64,000 bases of DNA from Cyrtodaria siliqua (taxonomy: Eukaryota > Mollusca > Bivalvia > Adapedonta > Hiatellidae), in assembly GCA_037043455.1 (NCBI GenBank), contig JAWPHD010000234.1:372001-436000 (forward strand), given 5' to 3'. The notes under the pieces are model-generated. The model worked only from the letters and a program-made list of their open reading frames with translations. It was not told the origin of the DNA and did not search any database. Position 1 is the first letter of the stretch. Every line of letters begins with the position of its first letter. The translations under genes and the position numbers were made by a program. Below, piece after piece: positions 1 to 11,965 of this stretch.

Positions 1-1592
1 TGAATACGCGCATTAATCATCCGATAAGTACCCAAAAACTGTTATATGGCATTGAAAACTTAAACGACGAACAAAATCAAACCATTTTCTTTGAGGTTCA
101 ACAATTCATAAAACAGACGAAACGTTTTCAAAGTTAATAGAATTGATTTCTTTCCTCTACTGTCGTATTTTTGATATGTTCTTTGTGTGAGCTTTTACGG
201 AATGATGGGTAGGCTCGGCGGTATGGCGGTAGGGTATGGGACACGGGAGGCTTATCATGTGTGGAGTGGTTTTTGATGAACGATATTTTGTTTGGTATGT
301 TGTAGTTCTTTTTTTATTTATTTTTTTACTTCATTTTCGATTACTATTGTTAAAACATTATTTCTTTGCTTTGTTTAACTAGATATTGATATAACCATTT
401 TGTTGAACTCTGCCTATTTGGAAAGGACCGTAACTGATGTTGTGATAACTCGTGGTCCAATCCATTTGTAAATGTTATTTATTATTATAAATTTTATATC
501 ACATGTATTTATGTAAATAACATCAAGCAATAAAATATTATTAAATTAAGTAACCCTATGGGAAAATTAATTGAGGTGTGAGAACTCAAATTACATTTTT
601 TGTACCGGAAATACAATTGTTCAATAAGCATTTGATTTTAAACATGTAAATCGTTATATGAATCTTAATGGAGTAATTGGTGTCACGTTGTTTTTACCAT
701 ACAAGTGTGTTTTACATAACGATCCATTTTACAAAATTACAAAATAGCATTCGAATATTTTATTGCAATGCGACTTTGCTGTTTTGTCTATTTAATATCG
801 GTGAACGTAACGTAAAAGTGGGGAGTTAACTGTATAGTTGATATCAATGCCATTTGTCTGCATATCTTCTATAATAAATTTATTTTGTATACAGGAAATA
901 CAATTTTTCAATCATGATTATTTTAAGATTTAATATCATTTACGTTTTGTGTTTTTGTAAGCAGCTAGTGCAGGGTTTCCTGTTTGTTTTATTTTCCACA
1001 TACAGAAAGTGATTTTTTTTTAAAAGGCAATTGTTTTTTTCTTCCGTCAGAAATACGGAAAGGTGTCTCTAAGTATCCTTAAACCACCTGAATACACTGA
1101 CTGCGAAAGTACGGGTTTGAATATGCATGACACATATTTCATTTTTATACAAACTGTTTGGCCATTTAATTCGACATAAAATGCTATTTTTTCTCGTCAA
1201 CTATTCTACGCCTGCGTACAACCTGGCTTATTAAATGCTAACTAGAAACTATCATAGTTAATATATAGGTAGTATTTGGTTATCATAAATGTGTTGCTAG
1301 ATTGGTATTCAAGTATATCTAAAATACGTGGCGGGCAACACATTTTTTATTAGTTTGCGTTATGCATTTTGAAACGTAACTGCAATTAAAATGCAAACAC
1401 ATCCATCATATTTAACTGCACAAATGTAACCCAATTGTAAAACTTGTGTTATAATCTAGAAGAATATATTTTCTGTTCTTATTTGTTTAAAATGAAACCA
1501 AAAAAAAGTGTCGGGGATATTAATCTAGCAATTTATTTATTATGATCTACAGAACATTGATAACATTTTTATGCAAATGAATGGTCAGTAAC
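1..1592. other. AT-rich intergenic DNA, nothing recognised
   Basis: No ORF of note, RNA gene or clear repeat is visible on either strand. Short poly-T and poly-A tracts are frequent. Confidence 0.6.
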
Positions 1593-2120
1593 ATTAGATT
1601 AACACTTAATTGATTCATCCATTCAGCCATTAATTGATTCATCCATTCAGCCATTAATTGATTCATCCATTCAGCCATTAATTGATTCATCCATTCAGCC
1701 ATTAATTGATTCATCCATTCAGCCATTAATTGATTCATCCATTCAGCCATTAATTGATTCATCCATTCAGCCATTAATTGATTCATCCATTCAGCCATTA
1801 ATTGATTCATACATTCAGCCATATTGCTATTATAAGCTTAATTAGATTAACACTTAATTGATTCATCCATTCAGCCATATTGCTATTATAAGCTTAATTA
1901 GATTAACACTTAATTGATTCATCCATTCAGCCATATTGCTATTATAAGCTTAATTAGATTAACACTTAATTGATTCATCCATTCAGCCATATTGCTATTA
2001 TAAGCTTAATTAGATTAACACTTAATTGATTCATCCATTCAGCCATATTGCTATTATAAGCTTAATTAGATTAACACTTAATTGATTCATCCATTCAGCC
2101 ATATTGCTATTATAAGCTTA
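1593..2120. repeat. Nested satellite: 24-bp units inside a 56-bp array
   Basis: Eight head-to-tail copies of a 24-bp unit (ATTGATTCATCCATTCAGCC plus ATTA) run from 1609 to 1800. They are followed by five full copies and one partial copy of a 56-bp unit (starts 1801, 1857, 1913, 1969, 2025, 2081). The first 20 bases of the 56-mer equal the 24-mer core. The array is preceded at 1593-1608 by the tail of a 56-mer, so the 24-mers look like a secondary expansion inside a 56-bp array. Copies are nearly identical, which suggests recent amplification. Confidence 0.9.
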
Positions 2121-2214
2121 AAGAAAATAACTAAGGACAGTGTGACACTACAATACTTTATATTAATCTGTCTGAAAATGAAACTTAAGTATTCTCTACT
2201 TTGACTGTTTTTAG

Positions 2215-2700
2215 GGATTAATTATGTGTGTCTTTATCTTGCCTTGTCGTACCCTTAACGGTTTGTTATCTTGATGCTCGGGTATCTGCCATGTCCTTCA
2301 ATACTTGCTTTGTGATTTTCTAGGCTTTTTCTTAAAATATATTATATGTATATGATATTTATGTGTTTTAGGTATATTATCTATTAATGATGCCTTGTTT
2401 GTTAGAGAATATAAGCTGGCGGGGATATCTTTATTTACACTCTCCCGTTATAATGGGACGACATTAGGGTAAGAGTGAGGTTTGGTGACCGTAGACACGG
2501 GTTTAATCCTCCAGCGGAATTTTCTTTGCCACTCCTCCGTTCCAAGGCGGTAGCCCTATTGTCAACACTTTTATGCTATTGATGTCATATCTTGCCTTTT
2601 ATTCATATTTGTACCTGATGTTTGTTTCTGTGCGTGTTTGTGGTTGACTGTGGTCATTGAATGCTGCATTTTCTGTTTGGCTTTTATATCCACGTTATCT
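2215..2700 (+). mobile_element. Dispersed repeat R1, diverged copy upstream of the GPCR gene
   Basis: This segment matches, with many changes, the ~500-bp repeat best seen at 14281-14780. It has the same landmarks in the same order: cttgtcgtacccttaa, gccttgtttgttagag, ggcggggatatctttattta, gggtaagagtgaggttt, aaggcggtagccctattgtc, gtggttgactgt. It ends about 65 bp before the GPCR start codon, so it probably supplies or interrupts the promoter or 5'UTR region of that gene. Confidence 0.75.
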
Positions 2701-2764
2701 TTTATTTCAGAACGCTTTAGATAGGAAAGAAGAAAGTTAAACAATTTGAACAACTCGTTTAACC

Positions 2765-4108
2765 ATGAACAACTCAACGATACAGAATGTTACGAACATC
2801 ATCTCCCATCTCAGCTACCACAAAGTCGTGTTCCCCATTGAACTCACTCTAGCATACGAAATATTTTTGTACATTACAATTGCTCTTGGTGTACCAGGTA
2901 ATTTACTTGTACTTTTGGTTTTCATTAAATTCAGGCCAACTAAAAGTACAGAATGGTTCATAACGTTTATTGCCATATTCGATTTGATTTCTTCAATCAT
3001 CAGTGTACCAGTCTACATAACATTTACTAACGGGTTGTGGGGAATATACGGAAATGATGTCATATGTAAAATACACATGTTCGTAAATCAATCAGTGACG
3101 CTATCGGCAACTTTTCTTATAAGTGGACTTGCGTTAGATAGATATTTCATTGTGTGCCAAACGCAAGCCAAAAAGTTAACAAAAGAACAAGCTCGAAATG
3201 TTTGTATCATTATATGCATTGTATCGTCGCTTGTTTCTACTCCGTGTTTCCCATTCTTTTCGAATGTAGGTGGTAGATGCGCGCCTAATGGTCTTGGAAC
3301 TGGAATATTAACGTATTACAGACTTGTGTTGTTTACCTTCATCGTAGCTTCCATCCTTGTGGTGTTCTGTTACACAAAGATTTCTCTAGCCATTAGAAAA
3401 AGTGAAAGAAACGTTCTGTTGCACCAAGATCTATCAAGAGATAGCGGAAGAGAAGCACAGACATCGTCATTGCGGTGTTGTTGCAAATCGCTTATCTTAC
3501 CGAACAGAGTTGGACCATATTCTCCCCCAAGGTCGCTTTGTACAACAAACTTTATAATGAACGCACACGATATCGCCGGAAACAAAAGTTGTGTAACAAA
3601 CAACGAAGAACTTATAGGCCAATCTGACATTACAGGTGTCCTGTCCACGGGAACAAAAACAAACAAAACTACACTTAACCCAGCTATTTGGAGAACCAAC
3701 GCATCCGTTGCATCTACGTCAGCTAAGGAAAAGTATACACTCATCTTACCCCCAAAAGTTCATTATAGTTCTCCAGGGGTTGGTTCATGCCTGGAAATTA
3801 CTACCGGACCTGTTATAAACCGGATGATGCCTAAACCAACCAACCCAGGAATGAGACAAAGCTTGAAAACAACAAGAATAGCGTTCCTCGTTTGTACAAT
3901 ATTTATTGTCAGTTGGATCCCACCTTGGGTGTTTTTCGGACTGTTTTGTTTTCCGAGCATGCAGATCAGTGAAACAGTGTCAATATTGTCACTGTTTGGA
4001 CGAATGACGTACTTGATAAACACATTTACGAATCCGATACTTTATACATGGTTAAACAGACAGTTTCGCCGACAGGTGATAACGTGTCTGTGTTTCTGGA
4101 AAGATTGA
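2765..4108 (+). CDS. Rhodopsin-like (class A) G-protein-coupled receptor, intronless
   Basis: A 447-residue seven-helix receptor expected in the plasma membrane. The N-terminus has two N-glycosylation sequons (NNST, NVT). Helix 1 has GN (GVPGNLLVLLVF), helix 2 the conserved Asp (AIFDLISS), and a Trp and Cys follow before helix 3 (GLWGIYGNDVICK). Helix 3 ends in DRY (ALDRYFIV), helix 5 keeps the Tyr (FCYTKI), helix 6 reads VSWIPPW where the family usually has CWxP, and helix 7 has NPILY. Loop 3 is very long (~150 residues, Ser/Thr-rich), as in peptide and amine receptors with large intracellular loops. The C-tail is short with Cys residues (ITCLCF) that could be palmitoylated. The ligand cannot be deduced. 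The single uninterrupted exon fits a retro-duplicated receptor family. The ATG at 2765 is the first in frame. A repeat lies just upstream and a 34-bp array starts 87 bp after the stop. Confidence 0.9.
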   Translation: MNNSTIQNVTNIISHLSYHKVVFPIELTLAYEIFLYITIALGVPGNLLVLLVFIKFRPTKSTEWFITFIAIFDLISSIISVPVYITFTNGLWGIYGNDVICKIHMFVNQSVTLSATFLISGLALDRYFIVCQTQAKKLTKEQARNVCIIICIVSSLVSTPCFPFFSNVGGRCAPNGLGTGILTYYRLVLFTFIVASILVVFCYTKISLAIRKSERNVLLHQDLSRDSGREAQTSSLRCCCKSLILPNRVGPYSPPRSLCTTNFIMNAHDIAGNKSCVTNNEELIGQSDITGVLSTGTKTNKTTLNPAIWRTNASVASTSAKEKYTLILPPKVHYSSPGVGSCLEITTGPVINRMMPKPTNPGMRQSLKTTRIAFLVCTIFIVSWIPPWVFFGLFCFPSMQISETVSILSLFGRMTYLINTFTNPILYTWLNRQFRRQVITCLCFWKD

Positions 4109-4194
4109 ACTGTATTTGTAAGTACTGGTTTTACGTTAACACAAGTATGTGTCTTGGAAAAACAAAAGTTAACACATGTTCGTCGTCAACCTTT

Positions 4195-4545
4195 GAAAAC
4201 CAACACATGTTACGCTGCGTCGGTAATTGAAAACCAACACATGTTACGCTGCGTCGGTAATTGAAAACCAACACATGTTACGCTGCGTCGGTAATTGAAA
4301 ACATTGAAAACCAACACATGTTACGCTGCGTCGGTAATTGAAAACCAACACATGTTACGCTGCGTCGGTAATTGAAAACCAACACATGTTACGCTGCGTC
4401 GGTAATTGAAACCAACACATGTTACGCTGCGTCGGTAATTGAAAACCAACACATGTTACGCTGCGTCGGTAATTGAAACCAACACATGTTACGCTGCGTC
4501 GGTAATTGAAAACCAACACATGTTACTATGCGTCGGTAATACTAT
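4195..4545. repeat. 34-bp tandem repeat, about 10 copies, behind the GPCR gene
   Basis: The unit is gaaaaccaacacatgttacg followed by ctgcgtcggtaatt. About ten copies follow one another, with small length changes (one extra gaaaacatt, two copies one base shorter, and a last copy with a changed centre). It begins 87 bp after the receptor stop codon and so probably lies in or next to its 3'UTR. Confidence 0.9.
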
Positions 4546-4604
4546 TGATGATGTTCATGTCTATCGTAAGCAAGACCGGTGGGGATTAACAGTTGTCATT
4601 TTAT

Positions 4605-4985
4605 ACTAATCTCTCTTCACATTTCACAAGTCACATGTCATACATCACACATTAAACTTTATAGTTCATACTTCATATTTTCATTTCATAGTTCATATAG
4701 TATTTCATATGTTAAACGTCACCTGTAACTAGTCATAGCATCACATTTCACATTTTAGACTTCACATTTGATCATTCACAGTTCATACTTCATAATTCAC
4801 TGTTCATACACGCCATTTCACGTTTGGACGTTTACACTTCGTACATGTCCCTATTTACTTCATATTTCTTAACTTATAATACACCGTTCATGCTTTACAC
4901 ATAACAGCTGATAATTCACATAATTATCCAGCATTTTAGTTCACATTTTAACACATCACATTTCACAATTCACATTTCACTCTTT
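4605..4985. repeat. Degenerate simple repeat of ttcaca/ttcata type
   Basis: The stretch is dominated by irregularly spaced ttcacattt, ttcatactt and ttcatag words with no fixed period. It is best described as an old, degenerate low-complexity array. Confidence 0.65.
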
Positions 4986-5380
4986 ATTGCGCTGGCATCA
5001 GACAGTGCTGTTTGTATTTTTTGTTTATAGTAGCGATTAGTTTGATCATGGGAGGTATTTTCTATCTTTACATTGAAGAGTATTTTTTGATACGGTAATG
5101 TCGATAAATACAAATGTTTGCTAGGGTACGTATCGTGAACCAGGTTACTCGGCATGATTATACCAAACAAATATACAATAAGTATTTTATAACGTTTTAA
5201 TGAATATTTTGTAGTTAAATCCCTAATAAATATGATCACTGAGCCTCTTGAACCTTTACCGGATAGCTAGCCTGAGTAGTTAGGGGATTTCGGAAATGAA
5301 TAGTCAACCGTGACTAAGCACCTTGTTAACACTCGTCACAGACCTAATAACAAATAGATTGGACACTACGAAAATTATCT

Positions 5381-5789
5381 AAATTTCACGTGGCACTGTG
5401 CGAATTTTTCACAAAATATTTTCCAACTTTAAACACACATATCATGAAAAGTTTTATAGATACAAGTTTCATTCATGCCAAATCCCATCACACATTTAAT
5501 TGTCTTTACAATGATTGTATTTTGCTTTCTCTTACATTTAGAGCAAAAAAGGAGTTTGAAGGAAACTTTGACTATGTCAAAACCTTGATTTTAAAGAAAA
5601 AAGCAAAAAACTATGACATTTTTTTACTTTAAACATAGTTTTATACAATTTGTTATTTTGAAAACAAACATAAATTATTATAATCCGATTTTGCTATTCA
5701 CTGTGCATCTTTTGAATGTATTTTCATCAAAATCAGTGAATAATTGAGAGAGAAGATAGAAGGAAAAGTTAAGGTGCCACGTGATATTT
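5381..5789. mobile_element. Possible small TIR-bounded element (~409 bp)
   Basis: The 16-bp aaatttcacgtggcac at 5381-5396 is matched, inverted and with one mismatch, by gtgccacgtgatattt at 5774-5789. The interior contains no recognised gene. A palindromic CACGTG core lies in each end. No convincing target duplication was seen, so this is tentative. Confidence 0.3.
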
Positions 5790-6873
5790 TGGTTACTTCA
5801 TTGGTTAAGATAAATTAGGAAGTTTCCTATCTGTTTATTAATATGTCTGTGCACTAGTACATTACAGTTGTGTTGGCAAAACATGTTAAGATAGTTGTAT
5901 CGGTAGTAACGAGTCAAAATATTGGTTAAAGATACGGTGGGTTAAAGATACGGTGGCTATCATTTTGATTTCAATGACGACCACGCTTTTGACATGAACT
6001 TGTATTTCATAATAGTCTGGTTCTCAAGCAAAGTATAGCAGGGAACCAATTAATTATAATTAGAATGACGAGAAGAAAATAGTTTTCAAACATAATAATC
6101 TGAAATATAGTCATCATCTTTTGCATTAGTGCTTTACAGGAATAATGTCCGTAAATTTTAGCTGATAAAACATAACATAATTACGTTGAAAAACATTACA
6201 CAATTATTTATTAAATAAAAACAGGTTCAATCATGTCAATGACAGTACTAAATCAAAGTACTGAAGGTACTGAGCGGCGCAGGTTGGTCGAAGAGGATTT
6301 ACTGTCTAGATCCTTTGTCATGTTGAAGGGGCGTGAAAGAAGCAGAATACGTTGCATTTGTTTTGTTATATTTTTACTGAAACATTTACTACTATGTGAA
6401 GAAGCAAATTTTCTAACCGCGATCGTCGTGAATTTAGCTCATCTGCCTCATTCGTAAATAGGGAATACATTAACAATCTATTTGTAATTGTGTGGTACTC
6501 GGCTTTACTTTAGTAATTCAGTACAAGAAAAATTGATGCACAGCATCAGGTCGCCACAGACATTTTTGCATTGAAACGAATAAACCAAACAGTACAGAAA
6601 AAAAGGAGAATGCAGCAAATAATTATATTAGTGCACATTTGTCATTATAATACACTTGTAAGTTGTTTGGTATTACTGTCATAGAAAGTCAAGACTGTAT
6701 TGTTCCTATACCATTAGGGTATCCTATTGGTTTAATTGGCGGAGGGATATAAACCTTAATTTAAAGGAAATGAAAGAAAGAAAATCCTAATAATTTGAGA
6801 AACGTGGAAACATAGAAATGGAAACGTGGAAACGTGGAAACATATACAAGATTAATATTAGACATGGTGAGCT

Positions 6874-6874
<1 letters not shown>

Positions 6875-6910
<36 letters not shown>
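6875..6910. repeat. (CA)n microsatellite
   Basis: About 18 uninterrupted CA dinucleotides. Confidence 0.95.
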
Positions 6911-6911
<1 letters not shown>

Positions 6912-7082
6912 TTATTCATTTATATGAAAGTTCTTTAATACGAACAAAACCACTAAAGACCATTTTTCCTTTTATTAAAAACAACTGATTTAAAACAAAT
7001 TCATACCGACCTACTTTAATTTTATTGATTTACTAATTTATTAAATAAAAATAAAAGAAAAGTCATATTTTTTCGCTTGCAC

Positions 7083-7150
7083 CCGGAATCGAACCCTTGA
7101 TATCGTGCATTGAAATCAAAACGTGCACTAGGGCAGCTGTAATAATGCCT
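7083..7150 (-). repeat. tRNA-derived SINE remnant (B-box only)
   Basis: On the minus strand the sequence contains GGTTCGATTCC, a perfect RNA polymerase III B-box as in the T-arm of tRNAs. No cloverleaf or matching acceptor stem could be drawn, so it is more likely a SINE fragment than a tRNA gene. Confidence 0.3.
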
Positions 7151-7504
7151 GGACCACGGCGAAATGTTATATCGGTATGTCAGATTTATGTGATTATATT
7201 ATATTATGAAATATAGATAATAGAAATGAATGTCAATTGTAATCGGTAAGTTAGCATCCTTATCGTTAAATTTTAATTGACATTTATAAAAATGCAAATA
7301 AATTACTGTGTCCGATTTGGACTTTGGATTTGGAGGGATACTGTGAAAGAATACTTAAATTGTTTACATAGTTTATTCCTCTTGTCCAAACATGTTACTT
7401 ATAACTAGTGCAGCATTTATCTTTACTACCAGGTTATTATATGATGCTGCAACATTACATCATATTATTATTCCGAGTGCAACTTAACCAAATTGTCTCC
7501 CTTG

Positions 7505-7842
7505 GTCCTTTTAGTATCTACCATTGGTGCTCGTTGCAGTTAAACAACTAGCTGTACTTGTTTTTCTGCATCGTGCACGAGGAGGACACAATGGGCAGAC
7601 TGACTTTTATCTGAATGCACTCTTATTTAATCATGTTGCCTTTTGTAATTTAGTAAATTGTTGGATATCAATAATTATAATGAATATAACTATATTTCAT
7701 ATATCTTAACGTTTGTATTATTGTATTATTATTGTATTCACATTGTTTAATTGATGACATGTTGTATTATGCCCCTTGTGGGGCCTTCATGGTAATAAAG
7801 CACTATTCTATTCTATTCTATTCAGTCAGTCAGTCAGTCAGT
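7505..7842 (+). mobile_element. 3' end of a non-LTR-type retroposon with microsatellite tail
   Basis: The segment atgccccttgtggggccttcatggtaataaag followed by (attct)n and then (cagt)n has the look of a LINE 3' end: a short hairpin (ccccttgtgggg), an AATAAA signal and a simple-repeat tail. No RT coding sequence precedes it, so it is a 5'-truncated copy. Confidence 0.5.
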
Positions 7843-8755
7843 CAACGCCAGCAGCTGTTGGTTGTCTTGTATAATATGCTGCTTTATGACGATTATGTAT
7901 TGCGGGAAACCAGCATAGAAATAACCGCGACATGTACTGCTTGATTGGAAATACATACGTTTGTCTTGAAAACAAGCAAGCGTCGCAGATGATCTAGACG
8001 AGTTCTGTGCAACGTTATCTCAAACTTGTCGCTAGATGGAGCTCAGCTATAATGGGGTTCGCCATTTTGAAAATGAGGATGATAACAATAGGCCTAGGTA
8101 ATACGTACGCCTAAAATGTTGTACCGATGGGTTGAACTCGTAGCCCACACTAAAATTACTATCGCATAATATATATAAAAAAAACGTAATGTGATAATGG
8201 ATGTGAAATGAAGCAGAAAATGTAAATATTGCGATCCCGATTCATGTACAATCAATAAATAAAACCTGTTAGTTTCAAACTCGCAAATTCATTACTATAT
8301 ACTGTGTCTATGTTTATGTTTTCATGTATTCATTTCACTCAATAAAATATAAAAGACAGACAGTTATTTGGTTATACTCAATATCTGCTTACGTGCGGAC
8401 AGTATCCCTTTCAAGTCATGTCATTTTCTGCGTTAATGCTTTCACTTCTTTGTAATGTATCCACATTTCATCACTGTCTTACAATACATTGTTTAGTTAC
8501 ATTATTTTGCTAATGCTTTTTTTTTCTTTTTTTTTAGTGCGGTCAAACTTTGGTGACCGCCTTTATCCCAGATGGGTTTTTGGTTTGATGCAAATATTTT
8601 TTTTGCAGGTTTATGCCAATAAGCTCTGAGATGAGCAAGCATGCATTGATGATTGTTACCATTGATTTAGTATAAATGAGCAAATTTCAGAAAACCTCCT
8701 CACTTCAGTTTCATTTTCATCGAAGGGATGTTTAAATACGATCTCATGTAAGTAC

Positions 8756-9300
8756 TAAAGAGAATGTTGTGCTACAGCCAAACAATCCTTTTTATTTACA
8801 GTTCGGGAACACTTGGAAAAAGGCGACATAATTTTTTTAAATCGGTTGATAAGCAAAGAAGATATAGCCATTTTAATGTTGTTCTAAAACGGATATGAGA
8901 GCCGCCATCTTGAGAACTACGACTTCATATTTCTAAAGTGCAATATATGGCATGTTGCTAAATATCATTTAAAGCAAAGACGATCATTGCAAATTAATGA
9001 AAGATCCTTTTTAACACATTATTACATTCAAGTATACATATTTTTCATACAGTTGCTGTTACTTTTTCCCTATAAATCAATACATTATCATATTTATAAA
9101 TATTCCATTTATGGTTATTTAGAACTATGATGTAATAGCTATCAAAATGGCGACTTCCACAACCGTTTCAACAGAACCTTCAAATGATCATATCTTCTTT
9201 GTTTATCATCGGATTTTGATAATTATTTTAAACTTTTTCCAACATCTTCAGAACTTCTAATAATAAAGAGAATGTTTGACTGTATGCTACATTCCCTTTA
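8756..9300. mobile_element. Foldback MITE with ~170-220-bp terminal inverted repeats
   Basis: The left end (taaagagaatgttgtgctac) and right end (gactgtatgctacattcccttta) are imperfect inverted copies. The inverted similarity continues through gttggaaaaag, aagcaaagaagatat and gccgccatcttga on the left, and their complements on the right. The arms reach about 8925-8950 and 9108-9130. The centre is non-coding. Arms are roughly 75-80% alike by eye, so the insertion is old. No clear target duplication. Confidence 0.7.
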
Positions 9301-10016
9301 AAACTCAAGCATGCATTGCTGCAGAATTGTTAAAAGTTACGTTTTATTATTTAACACATGACATCCATTACTCCAGCAAAGGACCCTCAAGCCCTCTTTG
9401 GTCATTTGTTTCAAATTGTAGTTTCTTGTCCTTAATAATTTCTAGTCTCTATTTTGTTACCCATTTCTACATTGTTTTGTTCTTGCTACTGGTAATTGTC
9501 TATGCTAACTAAATCTCTTCACTGCCGGCATAGTTGCATTTTGTCATAAACATGGCTCTTACGTAAACAGCATAAGCTTTTTGTGTTCCACGCCATGTTT
9601 TGTGTTGGTGCACTAAAACCAACATTCCAACAACTCCACTCATTCCTGTTTGGTGCCACACTCCTTCCTGTTTGGAGCCATATAACCTTTCTTGTGTCTA
9701 ACCAACTTTCTTTCAAAATAACTTATTATCCATTCCGTACCTATTGCAAATGTTATTACATTCCATAATGCCTTTTGTCCGATGTTCCTTTTTACAGCCA
9801 TGCTCTTGTCAGTAGCAATGTCTATTATTGTTGCATTCATTTATTTACCTTGTCAGATTTGTTATGTTTTATATTTATTGTTCCATTAAATTTCATAAAC
9901 AGTTCTTAGTTATTCGTTCCATTTCTTCCTTTGTCCCCTCACTTTGACCTTATATACTTACACACATTCCGCACAATAACATACAGTATATACCTACACT
10001 CTTAACGCTAATTGAC
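9301..10016. other. Intergenic DNA, nothing recognised
   Basis: No coding signal, array or inverted repeat stood out. Confidence 0.5.
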
Positions 10017-10040
10017 CTTGTCCGTCCGTCCGTCCGTCTG
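10017..10040. repeat. (GTCC)n microsatellite
   Basis: Short run of gtcc/gtct units. Confidence 0.85.
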
Positions 10041-10167
10041 TTCATGGAAAAGTCAACATCCGTCCAATCTCTTCCGCATTACCACCATGCATTGTAACTT
10101 CACTGACCCTGGGGAGAGGATGACTCATATCGTCTTAAAGATATTAGTCAAATAATGACAATTCAAG

Positions 10168-10655
10168 TTTCCTTTTTTATATGCCCGTTTGAAAAACGGG
10201 ACGTATTATTGTATGGGGGTTGTCCGCCTGTCTGTCGGTCCATAAAAAATTGCGCAATCCAGGCAACCATAACACCCATACTCATGAAACTTCATAGGTC
10301 CATTGCCCTATGTGGCAGGAGGATTCCTTTTGTTTTTGGAGTAGGTTAGAGGTGAAGGTCACCATGAACTTAAATGGAAATTCCCATTCCAGGTGAACTT
10401 TGAAATTATAAAACCTACACTCATGAAATTATATTAATACATTTCCCTAGGTGACAATAGGAACCCGTTGATTTTAATATCAGTAGGTCAAGGTCAAATT
10501 ATATAAAAATAAACATTTTGGACAGTAACTTTGAAACCATAATACCCACACTTATGAAACTTCATAGGTACAGTGCTCTTTGAGGGAGAACTAACGCTAT
10601 TGTTTTAGGGTCAGTAGGTCAAAGGTCAAGGTCACTATGATCTGATATTAAGCAC
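10168..10655 (+). repeat. Dispersed repeat with recurrent aaggtcaaggtcact blocks
   Basis: The segment opens with a short palindrome (cccgtttgaaaaacggg) and then repeats, with drift, a module of about 110-130 bp. Each module contains ataacacccatactcatgaa, acttcataggt and aggtcaaggtcac at around 10345, 10490 and 10620. Repeats with this wording are common in bivalve genomes as far as I know. No coding capacity. Confidence 0.5.
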
Positions 10656-11600
10656 ATTTTTCTCAATAAATTCATGACATTCGCACTCATAAACATTCAT
10701 AATGCCCATGTTGAAAGAAAGAAGCTTAATATTTTTGGAGTCATAACGTCAAAGGTGAAGGTCACCAAAGCTAATACCCACCAACTTGAAGCTTTTTTGT
10801 TGAAGATCCAAGTCATATTGACCTCACACCTAGGAAATGCTTTTAACATAAAAAATAACCCAGCCAGAATGACAGGTACAATACGTTGCAAAATAAATAT
10901 GTTTAACCTAAACTGATCCTAAACTGATATAACAATCTTAAGCTCTTCTTACAACTACAACTGTGTCTTTTGGGCAGCACCAATTCCTTTATGCATTATG
11001 CAGCAATATTGTACTTGTATATCACATGTTCTCACTTCACATTTAAATATTTGAACAATATCCGGAAAGATGTGCTAGATAGCATGTGCTGTTTAGAACC
11101 CATGGCACAAACATAGATTGTTGGTGTTTATGCTTTTCCATTGTTTGACTTATTCTTAAGAGTACCATTACGTCTAATGGAGACTTGTCTTTTATCTAAA
11201 CGGAAACCATAGTATGCTAGATCAAAAAATGCTATTGACTTGAGAACGGTACGACCACCGTGCTTCTGCATGTCCGCAACACACCATGTACTATAATGTT
11301 ATACGTGAGATATATGAGCTAAATAGTAAGAGCTAGTGAAGTATTAATCAATGAGAATGGCAACACGATATAACGTATACTTCTACAGCATAAAGACATC
11401 TTGCAACTAAGACGTAAAATTGAAATCGACATTAAGGCAACAGCAAAACATTTTTGGCAAATATATTGCCGGATGCCAAAAATGCAATGCAGCCGTATAC
11501 GGCGACGATCTTCAACTACAGCAGTGGTCGAGCGATGTAATGTGAGGGTCATGTGGGATTTCCGTTTACCGATAACTAAGGTATCCTAAGGTTCACACAA
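10656..11600. other. Intergenic DNA, nothing recognised
   Basis: Short ORFs only; none shows a domain, membrane segment or compositional sign of coding. Confidence 0.5.
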
Positions 11601-11752
11601 TATAAAACATGTCAATGCATAAATATAAAATGTATTGTTCATTTCATTAACAGAATAGTTACCTGAATAATTAAAATATAAAACATGTCAATGCATAAAT
11701 ATAATATGTATTGTTTATTTCATTGACAGAATAGTTACCTGAATAATTAAAA
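11601..11752. repeat. 76-bp tandem duplication
   Basis: tataaaacatgtcaatgcat starts at 11601 and again at 11677. Each 76-bp copy ends with acctgaataattaaaa. Only a few substitutions separate the two. Confidence 0.9.
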
Positions 11753-11789
11753 TATGAGACTGGTCCAAACATCTTCTTCAAAATTCATC

Positions 11790-11965
11790 TATTAGCACTT
11801 ATGACTTCTCTACAGTATTTACAACCATACCCCATCACCTTATCAAAGACAAATTTATTGCTCTTATTCAAAAATCTTTCGCTAAAGAAAATACTACATT
11901 TTTGGCCTGTAATAATATTAAAGCGTTTTTTACTAACGGCAGTTTAGACAATTACACTATGTGGA
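11790..11965 (+). pseudogene. Reverse transcriptase fragment (same family as 18880-19235)
   Basis: The translation resembles the RT segment at 18880-19235: the leucine-rich stretch around HHLIKDK, the FAKEN block, then NNIKAFFTNGSLDNYTMWTC at 11920-11970. It is only ~55 codons, frame-shifted inside, and runs directly into an R1 copy. The family looks like a Penelope-like or related non-LTR element; the exact clade is uncertain. Confidence 0.55.

Larger units (their letters stand above)
4986..8755. other. Intergenic DNA with minor repeats
   Basis: No credible coding region. ORFs here are short (at most 80 codons) and lack recognisable features. Items worth naming are listed separately: a TIR-bounded segment, a CA microsatellite, a tRNA-like B-box and a retroposon tail. 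Confidence 0.55.

Noticed and set aside
1547..1822. 91-codon ORF encoding repeated MAEWMNQL
   Set aside because: It is a read-through of the 24-bp satellite (a multiple of three); no independent coding sign.
4195..4545. CRISPR-like direct repeats
   Set aside because: Units are contiguous with no variable spacers and the context is animal nuclear DNA; it is a minisatellite.
11319..11589. Two opposed ORFs of 62-77 codons
   Set aside because: No domain, no start context and no repeat relation; chance ORFs.
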